Assembly (NCBI GenBank): GCA_022842785.1
Contig: JALHOW010000001.1
Location: 186,001-250,000 of the forward strand
Length of the DNA: 64,000 nucleotides
Reading direction: 5' to 3'
DNA from: Hyphomicrobiaceae bacterium
GTDB lineage: Bacteria; Pseudomonadota; Alphaproteobacteria; Rhizobiales; Hyphomicrobiaceae
Shown here: piece by piece, positions 8,674-17,451 of the stretch
How the letters are laid out: the number at the start of each line of letters is the position of its first letter
Numbering within the stretch: the stretch's first letter is position 1
Notes under the pieces: model-generated
The model's database searches: none
The model's input: only the letters and a program-made list of their open reading frames with translations
Told to the model about the DNA's origin: nothing
Position numbers and translations under genes: made by a program

Positions 8674-9894
8674 ATGACCTCCTCGCACCCTCGTCCTCGG
8701 ACCACTGGCCTCAATCGCCTTAGCGCGGTCTTCGTCCGCCAGGCGCGCGCACCCGGCGTCTACCTTGACGGAGGCGGCTTGCGCTTCCAGGTCACCCGTT
8801 CCGGGGGGCGGCGCTGGTTTATGCGCGCGATGGTCAACGGCAAGTCCCGTGACATTGCCCTCGGCCGAGCAGAGGTCGTGTCGATGGCCCAGGCTCGAGA
8901 GATGGCCATCTCGATCCGCAAGGCCCTAGCCGCCGGCCTCGATCCTAGCCTTGCTGTGAAGGCGCCCCATCAACACCACGGCGCAACGCCATCTGGTGTC
9001 GCGAGCCAACCAACCTTCAAAGATGCCTGGGACGTGTTTTGGCGTCTCAAGGCCCCCCAGCTAGCGAGCGACAAAAACCGGCTGCTTTGGATCAACATGA
9101 TGGAGCGGTACGCGCTCGACTCCATCGGGGATCGTCCGGTCGCGGACATCCGAGCTGGCGAGATCATCGAGATGCTGCGACCCATTTGGACGAGCAAGGA
9201 AGAGACGGCACGAAAGGTGTTGCAGAGAGTGGACGCGGTCTTCACGTCGGCCATCACGCGCGAACTGCGAGAGCGAGCCAGCCCGTGCATCGGAGTCGCG
9301 AAGGAGCTTGGCGCCAGGCGCTCCGCCTCAAGCCATTTTGCCGCTATGCCCTACGTGGACGTGCCTGACTTCGTGAGGGAGCTCCGCGAGCGGAATGGGC
9401 TAATTTCAAGCAGGCTGTGCCTAGAGTTCCTCATCCTGACTGCGGCGCGATCGGGCGAGGCGCGCGGCGCGCGTTGGTGCGAGATCGATCGGTGCAGCGG
9501 AACGTGGACCATACCCAGCGAGCGCATGAAGATGAAGGTCGAGCATGTGGTTCCGCTCAACGACCGTGCCCTCGAGGTCCTGGCCGAGGCGCGGAGGTCG
9601 ACTGAAGGCGATCTCGTTTTTCCAGGGATTAAAGGGCAACAGCTCAGTGACATGACCTTGCTTAAGCGCTTGCGCGACATGGGGCTCGACGGCAAGGCGA
9701 CAGTTCATGGGTTTCGCTCGAGCTTCAAAGATTGGTGCGCAGATACCGGAGTGCGCGATGAGGTCAGTGAGGCGGCCCTCGCGCACGGTGACCGCAACTT
9801 GGTGCGAGCCGCATATCGCAGGACAAATTACCTGGAGGAGCGGCGAGATTTGATGCAGCGTTGGGCAGGCTACTGCAGCCGCCGAATTTCTTGA
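8674..9894 (+). CDS. P4-type tyrosine recombinase (island integrase)
   Basis: Site-specific recombinase of 406 aa. Residues 13-95 form the arm-binding DUF4102-like domain (GVYLDGGGLRFQVTRSGGRRWF). Residues 112-210 are the SAM-like core-binding domain, and 220-400 the catalytic domain with R259 (TAARSGEARGARW), H345-x-x-R348 (HGFRSS), H371 and the nucleophile Y381 (AAYRRTNYLEERR). All catalytic residues are present, so it should be active. The ATG at 8674 follows GAGAGGGG. It reads inward from the left limit of the putative island. Genes after it encode an AlpA-type regulator and replication proteins, a usual order in integrative elements. Confidence 0.93.
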   Translation: MTSSHPRPRTTGLNRLSAVFVRQARAPGVYLDGGGLRFQVTRSGGRRWFMRAMVNGKSRDIALGRAEVVSMAQAREMAISIRKALAAGLDPSLAVKAPHQHHGATPSGVASQPTFKDAWDVFWRLKAPQLASDKNRLLWINMMERYALDSIGDRPVADIRAGEIIEMLRPIWTSKEETARKVLQRVDAVFTSAITRELRERASPCIGVAKELGARRSASSHFAAMPYVDVPDFVRELRERNGLISSRLCLEFLILTAARSGEARGARWCEIDRCSGTWTIPSERMKMKVEHVVPLNDRALEVLAEARRSTEGDLVFPGIKGQQLSDMTLLKRLRDMGLDGKATVHGFRSSFKDWCADTGVRDEVSEAALAHGDRNLVRAAYRRTNYLEERRDLMQRWAGYCSRRIS

Positions 9895-10120
9895 ACGCCT
9901 CCTCCCAGCCGCGATACGCAGCCCTTGACACCGGCGGGGCCGAGGCATACGTCCGTTTGCCGCTGATGCGCGGCTGAACCATCTGGCGACACTCGCCTCA
10001 CGAGAACCATCAAACGGGTACCACAATAGCGGTGCCCACGGCACCTGCGGGCCTTAGTTCGGCAGCGGGAGCGGTCGACCGCCCCGGCATCGTAAGCATC
10101 TTCTTTCGAGGAGGTGAACG

Positions 10121-10411
10121 ATGCCGCGTGCACGTTCGCATCAAGACGCGCCCTTCTGCGGCGTGACCGACCGTCCATCCACTTCGCCCGCCTTGTCCCT
10201 TCGGGCAGTGGTTCAGCTGACCGGCCTTTCCAAGGCTTACATCTACAACCTCATCGCGCAGGGGAATTTCCCGCGTCCGGCTAAAGTGGGGCGTAGGTCA
10301 ATATGGAACAGCCAGGAAATCTTTGCGTGGCTCGAAGCCCGCTTTGCTGAGCGGCCCGCACGCCAAGGCGCGCTGTCCGATGTCGAGAACTCCCGTCGGC
10401 GCAGGAGGTGA
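10121..10411 (+). CDS. AlpA-family excisionase/regulator
   Basis: A 96-aa MerR-like winged HTH protein (LSLRAVVQLTGLSKAYIYNL ... FPRPAKVGRRSIWNSQEIFAWLEAR), matching the AlpA layout in which a helix-turn-helix is followed by a PRPxKxGxRxxxW wing. AlpA proteins activate integrase expression or act as excisionases in P4-type elements. A strong ribosome site (GGAGGTGA) lies 7 bases before the ATG. About 225 bases without genes separate it from the integrase. Its stop codon lies within the ribosome site of the next gene, so the two are translationally coupled. The C-terminal tail is arginine-rich. Confidence 0.88.
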   Translation: MPRARSHQDAPFCGVTDRPSTSPALSLRAVVQLTGLSKAYIYNLIAQGNFPRPAKVGRRSIWNSQEIFAWLEARFAERPARQGALSDVENSRRRRR

Positions 10412-10414
10412 TCG

Positions 10415-11032
10415 ATGGTTCCGGTCATCTCCGGCAAGGTGCAGCACGCACGCGAGACCTTCCGCGACACGTACGAGAAGCTACTTGACGACCCTGGCCT
10501 CACGTTGCCGGAATTCCTCCGCGAGCTTCGTTCGCGCCGCGTGATTGTTCGCGCGCTCGCGGTATGCGGTTTGCCGCGAGAGTTGGCGTGCGAGGTCACG
10601 ATCCTCGCCTTGACTTTGCATATCCTGCTAGGGAGAGCACCGCCGACGTCCAATAGGGAGTTCCGTCGGTGGATAGCCCGGACGATCGATCGTCTTCGCC
10701 GCGAGCGTGTCGCGATGGAGGATCCGCATTACCTGTTGGCGGCGCGAGAGTGGGGCGCACTGACCGATGAGGCGATCATACATTTCGAGCGTTTCACACT
10801 TCTGCCTCCAACGCCGCGTGGCCCGAAGATCTCGCCCGTCACGACAGCGGTATGGATGCTGGTTGGACTTGCACTGAAGCACAATCCCGGTATCGACAGC
10901 AGGGCGCTGACCAAGCTTTCTATAGCGATACTCGAGCCTGCCGTAGACCATGCCAGTAGCGGGCCTGACGGCGATTCCGTCGACTGGCGTGACCAAGTCG
11001 TTCGAGCGCTGCGCGAACGCCGTCAGACCTGA
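10415..11032 (+). CDS. Hypothetical island protein
   Basis: 205 aa, soluble, no family recognised. Residues 1-100 are helical and basic; the middle (PTPRGPKISPVTTAVWMLVGLALKHNPGIDS) has one mildly hydrophobic helix. The ribosome site GGAGGTGA overlaps the alpA stop codon. Its position between alpA and a Toprim primase suggests an accessory replication or regulatory role, but nothing in the sequence proves this. Confidence 0.75.
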   Translation: MVPVISGKVQHARETFRDTYEKLLDDPGLTLPEFLRELRSRRVIVRALAVCGLPRELACEVTILALTLHILLGRAPPTSNREFRRWIARTIDRLRRERVAMEDPHYLLAAREWGALTDEAIIHFERFTLLPPTPRGPKISPVTTAVWMLVGLALKHNPGIDSRALTKLSIAILEPAVDHASSGPDGDSVDWRDQVVRALRERRQT

Positions 11033-11125
11033 CAATCAATTCGACCGCAGCTAGCGCCAATTGCGCGGACACGACGTGTGCACGCGGCGGTACGGTCTGC
11101 CATCGCTGTGCTCCGTCGAGTCCGC

Positions 11126-12049
11126 ATGTCCCGCGTAGGCAACAAAGCTCTTTTGACACTTACGGCGGCTGACATCGCCATCGCGCTTGGCGGCCGTCGC
11201 AGCGGACGTCAGTTTGTGGCCTGCTGTCCTGCCCACGAAGACCGAACGCCTAGCCTCTCGATCGCGGACGGTGCAGACGGTGCGGACGGTCGCATCCTCG
11301 TCCATTGCCACGCGGGGTGCAGTCAGGGGGCAGTCATCGCGGCGCTGATGGCCCGAGGTCTCTGGAATCGGCAGGACGTTATGCTTCCTCCGATTGCACG
11401 AGGAACGCGCCGGGATTTGAGCGCCTCGAACGTCGAAGCAAATGCCAGGCGTGAGCACGCGCTCGAGATCTGGGGCAAGGCGCGCCCGGCCGAAGGAACC
11501 CTGGTCGAGACGTATCTGTATTCTCGTGGCATCACGCTTGCGCCACCGCCCGCAATCCGGTTCCACGAACGCCTCTATCATAAGCCGAGCAAAAGTGCGT
11601 GGCCTGCCATGGTTGCGCTCGTGACCAACTCGCGGACCAGCGAGCCGATCGCCATTCATCGCACGTATCTGGATCTGAATGGACGCGCTAAAGCGCCGAT
11701 TGAGCCCAACAAGATGATGCTCGGCTCTGTCATGGGTGGTGTCGTTTGCCTAGGAGAGGCACGCGAGGAGCTTATGGTTGGCGAAGGCATAGAGACGTGC
11801 CTTTCGGTGCAGCAAGCCTGCGGAACTCCGACTTGGGCCGCACTTTCCGCCACTGGCCTCAAGTCGCTGAACCTACCTCCCGGCATAACGAGCCTCACGA
11901 TCGTTGCTGACGGCGATCCCGTAGGCGAGGCCGCTGCCCAAGCGGCTGCGCACAGACTGCGATTGACCGTTCGCACCGTTCGCATTGTCCGCGCGCCCGC
12001 TGGTCGCGACTTTAACGACATGCTCCCATCCGACTTCAAGGAGACATAG
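11126..12049 (+). CDS. Zn-ribbon/Toprim primase-like protein
   Basis: Phage/plasmid-type primase of about 307 aa. An N-terminal CHC2-like zinc finger (CCPAHEDRTPSLSI ... HCHAGCSQGAV) is followed by a linker with YLYSRGI and a C-terminal Toprim domain: LMVGEGIETCLSV gives the conserved Glu and IVADGDPVGEAAA the acidic motif. Such proteins prime replication of integrative elements. The frame extends upstream to a GTG at 11078; the ATG at 11126 (MSRVGNKALLTLTA) was chosen because it starts just before the conserved region, though neither start has a good ribosome site. It is followed after one base by the ATPase gene, as in two-gene primase-helicase modules. Tandem GTGCAGACG/GTGCGGACG units code for an ADGADGADG stretch. 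Confidence 0.85.
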   Translation: MSRVGNKALLTLTAADIAIALGGRRSGRQFVACCPAHEDRTPSLSIADGADGADGRILVHCHAGCSQGAVIAALMARGLWNRQDVMLPPIARGTRRDLSASNVEANARREHALEIWGKARPAEGTLVETYLYSRGITLAPPPAIRFHERLYHKPSKSAWPAMVALVTNSRTSEPIAIHRTYLDLNGRAKAPIEPNKMMLGSVMGGVVCLGEAREELMVGEGIETCLSVQQACGTPTWAALSATGLKSLNLPPGITSLTIVADGDPVGEAAAQAAAHRLRLTVRTVRIVRAPAGRDFNDMLPSDFKET

Positions 12050-12050
12050 A

Positions 12051-13829
12051 ATGAGCGACGACCCAATCGACGATCGGCCAGAGGCCGTAGGCGAAAGTGA
12101 GATCCGCGCGCTCGTCGCCGACGCTGAGACCATTCGCAACTCCCTCGACCGTCTGGTCGAGTTGGCCAAGACGGATGCCGGGCATGCATTCCGGCCTGAG
12201 GTCCTCGAGGCACTCGCCACTCTGAAAAGTGAGGACCGGCCTTCTTTCGAGGCGCTGCGATCAGAGCTCCGGAAAGCCGGAATTCGCGTCGCTGAGCTCG
12301 ACAAGCTCTTGGACGACCAGCTTGAGCTCTTTCCCCTCAGACGCTTCGAGACGAAGCACTCGTTGGGAGGGGACCTCGCGAGTTCTCTTGACAAAATGGA
12401 CCTCTTCCATTCGCCCTCGAGTGAGGCCTACGCTGATTTCCCCGTGGATGGTCATCGCGAAACTATATGCATCGACAGTAGGCGCTTCAGAGATCGCCTC
12501 ACTCAAATCTACTTCAACGAGTACCGCGAACTACCTTCCGCGGAGGAGCTGCGCGGGGTGGTCGATCTCGCCCGAGCTCGCGCCACGTTCGAGGGGCCGG
12601 AACGCCGTGTCCACGTGCGTGTCGCGGAGGCCGACGATGTGTTTTTCATCGATCTTGGCGATCCGAAGTGGCGCGCCGTTGAGGTTACGCGCGAGGGGTG
12701 GCGCGTGATCTCAGATCCGCCGGTGCGGTTTGTGCGCTCGGCGGGTCATCTCGCATTGCCTGAGCCCCAACGTGGTGGCTCGATCGCCATGCTGCGCAAG
12801 CACGTGAACTTGGCGGAGGAGAGCGCCGTACTTGCTGTGATGTGGCTCCTGGCTGCGCTCAGGCCCGTGGGCCCGTATCCAATCCTTGCCGTGAATGGCG
12901 AGCAGGGTTCGGCGAAGACCACTCTCTCACGATGCCTGCGCGCGCTCGTCGACCCGAACAGCGTGCCACTGCGTACACTCCCGAAGAGCGAACACGATCT
13001 GATGATTTCCGCGACACGCGCACATCTCCTCGCGTTCGACAACATCTCCGGTATTTCTGGGGCGATGTCTGACGCGCTTTGCCGTGTTGCTACGGGTGGA
13101 GGATTTGCGACGCGCACGCTTCACACGACGGCGGACGAGACACTGCTCCAGGCTGAGCGTCCAGTGCTGATAAATGGCATCGACGATATCATCGCCCGGC
13201 CCGATCTCGCCGATCGCACGATCGTGCTTGAACTTGAGCGCATCGAGCCTGGACGGCGGCGCCCGGCAGAGCTCATTGATCGCGACTTCGAGGCCGATCG
13301 TCCGCTTATTCTCGGCGTGCTGCTTGACGCCATGGTTCATGGTCTCCGCAATCTTGAGGCCGTCTCTGAGACAAACTTACCCCGCATGGCTGGATCTGCG
13401 CGGTGGATGCTGGCGTGCGAGGGCGCCTTCTGGCTCGAAGGAACTGTCTCGGAGGCGCTTGAGCTTAGCGGGCGCGCAGGCGTGGATAGGCTGGTTGAGA
13501 GAACGCCGCTCGTTGGGGCGATGGCTGCCTTCATGGCCAGAACGCCGCATTGGGAGGGAACGGCAACTCAGCTCCTGCCCCAACTCGCGCGGCTGGTTGA
13601 CGATGGTACGCGCCGTAGTCGCAATTGGCCACAGGAGCCCGCGCGTCTCGGCGCCCTATTGGTACGCGTGCGCCCGCTGCTGCGAGAGCTTGGCATTGAA
13701 GTTGGAGGTGGGCCACGAGGTCATGAACGAAAGCGCGTCATCGTTCTCTCGCGCCTACCGAGCGGGATTACAGGCGAGGTGCAGGACGATCGCGAGCAGG
13801 CAGCTGATGACGCCACTGGCACCGAGTAG
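12051..13829 (+). CDS. Island P-loop ATPase (helicase-like)
   Basis: 592 aa. The N-terminal 150 residues are acidic and helical. Residues 270-480 form an ATPase domain with Walker A NGEQGSAKTTLSR, Walker B HLLAFDNI and a sensor-type segment (RPVLINGIDDIIARPDLADR), resembling the replicative ATPases/helicases paired with Toprim primases in integrative elements. AAGGAG precedes the ATG by 6 bases; the start is one base after the primase stop. An open frame runs further upstream to 11985, but the ribosome site favours 12051. Probable role: DNA unwinding for element replication; the exact family is not certain. Confidence 0.8.
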   Translation: MSDDPIDDRPEAVGESEIRALVADAETIRNSLDRLVELAKTDAGHAFRPEVLEALATLKSEDRPSFEALRSELRKAGIRVAELDKLLDDQLELFPLRRFETKHSLGGDLASSLDKMDLFHSPSSEAYADFPVDGHRETICIDSRRFRDRLTQIYFNEYRELPSAEELRGVVDLARARATFEGPERRVHVRVAEADDVFFIDLGDPKWRAVEVTREGWRVISDPPVRFVRSAGHLALPEPQRGGSIAMLRKHVNLAEESAVLAVMWLLAALRPVGPYPILAVNGEQGSAKTTLSRCLRALVDPNSVPLRTLPKSEHDLMISATRAHLLAFDNISGISGAMSDALCRVATGGGFATRTLHTTADETLLQAERPVLINGIDDIIARPDLADRTIVLELERIEPGRRRPAELIDRDFEADRPLILGVLLDAMVHGLRNLEAVSETNLPRMAGSARWMLACEGAFWLEGTVSEALELSGRAGVDRLVERTPLVGAMAAFMARTPHWEGTATQLLPQLARLVDDGTRRSRNWPQEPARLGALLVRVRPLLRELGIEVGGGPRGHERKRVIVLSRLPSGITGEVQDDREQAADDATGTE

Positions 13830-13837
13830 TCACGACC

Positions 13838-14632
13838 ATGCGAGAGGGTGCGGAAGGCAGTGCCTTGGTTTGGGCCATTGTAACCTCGGCAGCTGTACCA
13901 GCCGCTGCGGCCGCCGGCCTGCCGCTTTGGCTCGCAGTGATCGCCGCTGGGGAGGTTGTCAAGGCCTTTGACTTGGTCGGGTATGCTGCCTTGTTGATGT
14001 GGCTCGCGTCGATCGCGATGGCCCTGTGCCTCGTGACGCTAAAATTCCTGATGCCCCTGCAGGCGGTCCAATACAGCCGGCAGGGGCTGCGTCCACCCAT
14101 GTTCATTTTGGTCACGTGGGGGTTTGCTGTTCTCGCGAGCGTCGTGCTCTTGATTGACGTGGGAACACGCTTCTTGCCGCGGTCAGTCCATCTCGATCCA
14201 TCGTGGGGGCCAGTAGTCCTGGTTCTGTGGTTGTCGATCGAGGTCGTGGGCACGCTGGGCCTGAGCGCCGCATCACTCCGCCTACAGCACGGGCCGCCAC
14301 CGCGTCCTCCGGGCGCTGCTCCAATCCACGTTAAGTCTCCCGCAAAGCAAGTGTCCGCGCTGTCCGCAGAAGATCTTTTGGCTTGGCTCCGATCGATGTT
14401 GACGACACCGGACGATCAGCTGCCGAAAGGCATTAGGCATTTTGGGGACGGCGAAACCCTGATCACCTCAGAACGCAAGCTGGCAAGCGCATTGAATGAA
14501 TCGCGGACACGGGTATCCCGCCTACTCAAGCGCCTGTATGGCGAGGACAAGATTTTACTCGCGCCAAGCAATGTGGATACTCACATCCGTATCCCAGCGC
14601 TGCCCGGCAGGGAGGGCAAGGCGCGCCAGTGA
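13838..14632 (+). CDS. Membrane protein with C-terminal winged-helix-like domain
   Basis: 264 aa, not assigned to a family. Residues 8-155 contain about four hydrophobic segments (for example AIVTSAAVPAAAAAGLPLWL and VVLVLWLSIEVVGTLGL). A proline-rich hinge (GPPPRPPGAAP) leads to a soluble domain of about 90 residues. This domain contains TSERKLASALNESRTRVSRL, which looks like a helix-turn-helix, followed by LKRLYGEDKILL. The layout suggests a membrane-tethered DNA-binding protein, perhaps anchoring the element's replication complex or controlling its genes. It begins 8 bases after the ATPase stop, so it belongs to the replication operon. Function is inferred only from order and layout. Confidence 0.75.
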   Translation: MREGAEGSALVWAIVTSAAVPAAAAAGLPLWLAVIAAGEVVKAFDLVGYAALLMWLASIAMALCLVTLKFLMPLQAVQYSRQGLRPPMFILVTWGFAVLASVVLLIDVGTRFLPRSVHLDPSWGPVVLVLWLSIEVVGTLGLSAASLRLQHGPPPRPPGAAPIHVKSPAKQVSALSAEDLLAWLRSMLTTPDDQLPKGIRHFGDGETLITSERKLASALNESRTRVSRLLKRLYGEDKILLAPSNVDTHIRIPALPGREGKARQ

Positions 14633-15122
14633 CACCTGGCGCAGAACCGGCTTCGAGCCGGATCGCTGTGCCGCGGTTCGCACCAATAGAAAACAGTCCA
14701 CACAGCAGGTATTTGACCGGCTCACTGGTCGGGAGCCGGCCGATCGGAAGTGGACCGGCTCATATCCAGCATGACACAGAGCAGGAGAGTGTACAGGGCT
14801 CGTAGATGTATGAGGGCCTTGCAAGTCAGAGTGGCTCGATGAGCCGGCTTCAGCACTGCATTGTGCCGGACCCGAGGTTGATCTTGGCAGACCCACTGCA
14901 TTCTCGATGAGTTTTGTGAAGGGTGGTGCAAGGGAGCGAAGCGTGACCGCGAGCCGCGCGGACAGCGTACGGTGCGGACGACAATCTCTTTGATTTGCTG
15001 TCAGTCTAATCCGCAACCATCCTCTCGATGTGAACTGCTTGGGTGGAAGCGGGCGGTGACGGTGAACGATCGTCGCGATTGACCCTGGCTGCGTGAAAAG
15101 ACGTCGCCTGCTATGGCAGAAC
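14633..15122. repeat. Gene-free stretch with clustered GAGCCGG/CCGGCTC repeats
   Basis: No credible gene is seen here. Copies of CCGGCTC or its complement occur at 14647 (one base off), 14656 (six of the seven bases), 14717, 14733, 14755 and 14841. They form two hairpins: CCGGCT-TCG-AGCCGG (14647-14661) and CCGGCTC-N9-GAGCCGG (14717-14739). The position, right after the primase/ATPase genes, would suit an origin, an operator or a terminator of the module. Confidence 0.5.
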
Positions 15123-15920
15123 CTAGCGCCTATGCACGCCTCCATTACGGATCATGACTTCAGCGCCTAGCGCGAGTGCCACGGTGGCGATCATGGTCAG
15201 CGTCGAGACGGCGTTGATCTCCGGCGTAATGCCATATCGTAGCATCGCCCAGATTGTAGTCGGGAGCGTGTTCTCGGTCCCGGTTGTGAAAAAGGTGACG
15301 ACCACTTCGTCGAAGCTCAGCGTGAAGGCGATGAGGGCGCTTCCAAACACGGCGGGGCGCAACAGTGGCAGGAGAATATCGATGATCACGCGAGTTCGCG
15401 TCGCACCGAGGTCGGTTGCGGCCTCCTCGATGCGCGGATCGAGCCCGACGAGGCGCGCGGTGACGACGAGAATGACGTAGGGGACCGCCACCACGGTATG
15501 CCCGACAATGACCGTGAGCAGCGAGAGCTGCATCGAAAGCAGGTTGAACATGTTGAGCAGCGCGATGCCGACCACGAGGCGAGGCGTCATCATCGGCGTC
15601 GACAGCATCGGCCGCATGTACTTCTGCGTGCGCGATCCGCTGCGGGCCAGCCCGATGGCCGCCAGTGTCCCGAATGTCGTCGCCAGAACCATCGTCGCAA
15701 ATGCAACGAGCGTGCTGTTCCAAAGCGCGATCAGTAGCTCCTCGGACTCGAGAAAGCGCCAGTACCATTTGAGGGTCAGCCCCCGCATCGGGAACGAGGG
15801 AAAATCACTGTCGTTGAACGAGAACGCAACGATCACGAAGAGCGGCAGAAGGAGAAACAGGACGACCAGCGCCGTCCAGGCCGCAAGCGTGAAAGTCCCG
15901 ATGCCATGTCCGCGCGTCAT
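15123..15920 (-). CDS. Spermidine/putrescine-type ABC permease (PotC-like)
   Basis: 265-aa inner-membrane permease with about six membrane segments and the BPD_transp_1 EAA loop (EEAATDLGATRTRVIIDILLPLLRP). N-terminus MTRGHGIGTFTLAAWTALVV. The start at 15920 was chosen because its ATG shares one base with the stop of the upstream permease (TGATG), the same coupling used elsewhere in this operon; the longer open frame up to 16193 lies inside that gene. It is the last gene of a six-gene minus-strand operon. Confidence 0.93.
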   Translation of the reverse strand: MTRGHGIGTFTLAAWTALVVLFLLLPLFVIVAFSFNDSDFPSFPMRGLTLKWYWRFLESEELLIALWNSTLVAFATMVLATTFGTLAAIGLARSGSRTQKYMRPMLSTPMMTPRLVVGIALLNMFNLLSMQLSLLTVIVGHTVVAVPYVILVVTARLVGLDPRIEEAATDLGATRTRVIIDILLPLLRPAVFGSALIAFTLSFDEVVVTFFTTGTENTLPTTIWAMLRYGITPEINAVSTLTMIATVALALGAEVMIRNGGVHRR

Positions 15921-16765
15921 CACTTCAGCCCCTGGACCCTGCCGATGCGAAGAAGGCCGAGCGCCACGACGAGGATGCCCAGCATCAACGTCAACGCCAG
16001 TGCCGATCCGAAAGCGTACTCGAAGACGAGGCCGAACTGCTGGGCGATGACACTGCCGATCATGAGGACGCTCGGGCCGCCGAGCAGTTCGGGCGACACG
16101 TAAGAGCCGGCAGCAGGAATGAAGACGAGGAGACAACCCGTGGAGATGCCGGGGCGCGAGAGCGGCAAGGTCACCGTCCAGAATGTTGTCCACGGACCCG
16201 CACCGAGGTCGCTGCTCGCCTCCAGCAGGCGGTGGTCGAGCTTATCAAGGACGGCGAATACGGGGAGAATGAAGAACGGCAGATAGATATGGACGAGGGC
16301 GACAATGACCGCGAACTCGCTGTAGAGAAACCAGCGCACCGGCTCATCCGTCACGCCGATGCCCTGCAGAAACCAGTTGAGCGCGCCGCTCGTCCCGAGC
16401 ACCAGCATCCACGCGAAGCTGCGCACGAGATAGCTCGTCCACAGCGGCAGCACGATGAGCGTGAGGACGAAGACGCGCATACGCTTCAGCCGCCGCGCGA
16501 GGTAGTAGGCGACGGGATAGCCAATCAGCGCAGCCAGTATCGTGACGATCGTCGCGATGGCGAACGTGCGCACGATGATCGAGAGATAGAGTGGCTGCGC
16601 GAGCTTGGTGTAGTTGGCGAGCGTAAAGGTGGGCACGAGCTTGTAGTCCGTGACCATCCAGAAGCTCACCACCACCATCGCAGCGATGGGCAGGGCGAAG
16701 AACAGCCCGAACCACGCCGTCGCCGGCGTCAGAAGTGGAACGCTGCCGCTGCGCCCTGTGCGCAT
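15920..16765 (-). CDS. Spermidine/putrescine-type ABC permease (PotB-like)
   Basis: 281-aa permease with six predicted membrane spans, a TYPKL-like start region and an EAA loop (LLEASSDLGAGPWTTFWTVTLPLSRPG). It pairs with the downstream PotC-like protein to form the channel. Its ATG shares one base with the stop of the DUF1028 gene. Substrates in this family include polyamines, opines and other small cations or their conjugates; the substrate here cannot be read from sequence. Confidence 0.93.
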   Translation of the reverse strand: MRTGRSGSVPLLTPATAWFGLFFALPIAAMVVVSFWMVTDYKLVPTFTLANYTKLAQPLYLSIIVRTFAIATIVTILAALIGYPVAYYLARRLKRMRVFVLTLIVLPLWTSYLVRSFAWMLVLGTSGALNWFLQGIGVTDEPVRWFLYSEFAVIVALVHIYLPFFILPVFAVLDKLDHRLLEASSDLGAGPWTTFWTVTLPLSRPGISTGCLLVFIPAAGSYVSPELLGGPSVLMIGSVIAQQFGLVFEYAFGSALALTLMLGILVVALGLLRIGRVQGLK

Positions 16766-17451
16766 CAGCTTGTCTGCTGCGTCTTGAGCCAGTCCTCCCA
16801 GCCCTCCATCTCGGGCTTGTGCGGGCGCTCCTTGTAGTAGGGAATGAGCGGCCGCCAGAGCTCCAGGAGCTTCGTCATGCCGGCGATCGCGTCCTCGGGG
16901 CCGGGAGCCCAGTCGACCCGCAGATCAGTGCGCGCATAGGCTTCGGTATCGTAGACGATGATGACCGACGAGCGCTGTCCGCCGAGGTCGCCACCGGCAT
17001 CGCGCCCAGCAGTGATCGCCGCGAGCAGCCGATCCTCCAGGATCTTGCCCTTCGATGCGAGGAAGGCCTCGTTCATGTCTTTGACGACGCGATCGCTCTT
17101 GAGATAGTTGCCCATCACGAGATAGCCGTCGCCGGTGATCGAGCCCTTGTAGTCCTTGTTGCTGTCGCCCGTGTGCACGGCCGCGCGCCCATGCCGGTCG
17201 ACGATGCCGATCTGCCGCCAGGCAAAGCCTGGATCCGTCTCGCTCAGCTCCTTCAGCACCTTTTCGGGCGAATGCCCCATGGTGAGCAACTCGATCGCCA
17301 GCGGTCCGAGGCCCGGATCAGTGTAGGCCTGCGTGCTGACGGCGCCGACATTGGCGCGGATGAACGGGCACCGTCCGCCGACGGCGAGCGGATTGGTGCA
17401 CTGGGCAATACCGAGCAGATTGCCCTCTCGGGCGATGGCCGTGAACGTCAT
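16765..17451 (-). CDS. DUF1028 protein (Ntn-hydrolase-like)
   Basis: 228 aa, DUF1028 family: MTFTAIAREGNLLGIAQCT, then GRCPFIRANVGAVSTQAYTD, GDSNKDYKG and GDLGGQRSSVIIVYD. These proteins have an Ntn-hydrolase-like fold and are often found with amino-acid or peptide uptake genes. They are suspected to hydrolyse amide bonds, but no activity is firmly established. The gene overlaps the ABC ATPase by four bases and the PotB gene by one, so it is made in step with the transporter. That placement suggests it acts on the imported compound. It has no signal peptide, so it is probably cytoplasmic. Confidence 0.88.
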   Translation of the reverse strand: MTFTAIAREGNLLGIAQCTNPLAVGGRCPFIRANVGAVSTQAYTDPGLGPLAIELLTMGHSPEKVLKELSETDPGFAWRQIGIVDRHGRAAVHTGDSNKDYKGSITGDGYLVMGNYLKSDRVVKDMNEAFLASKGKILEDRLLAAITAGRDAGGDLGGQRSSVIIVYDTEAYARTDLRVDWAPGPEDAIAGMTKLLELWRPLIPYYKERPHKPEMEGWEDWLKTQQTS

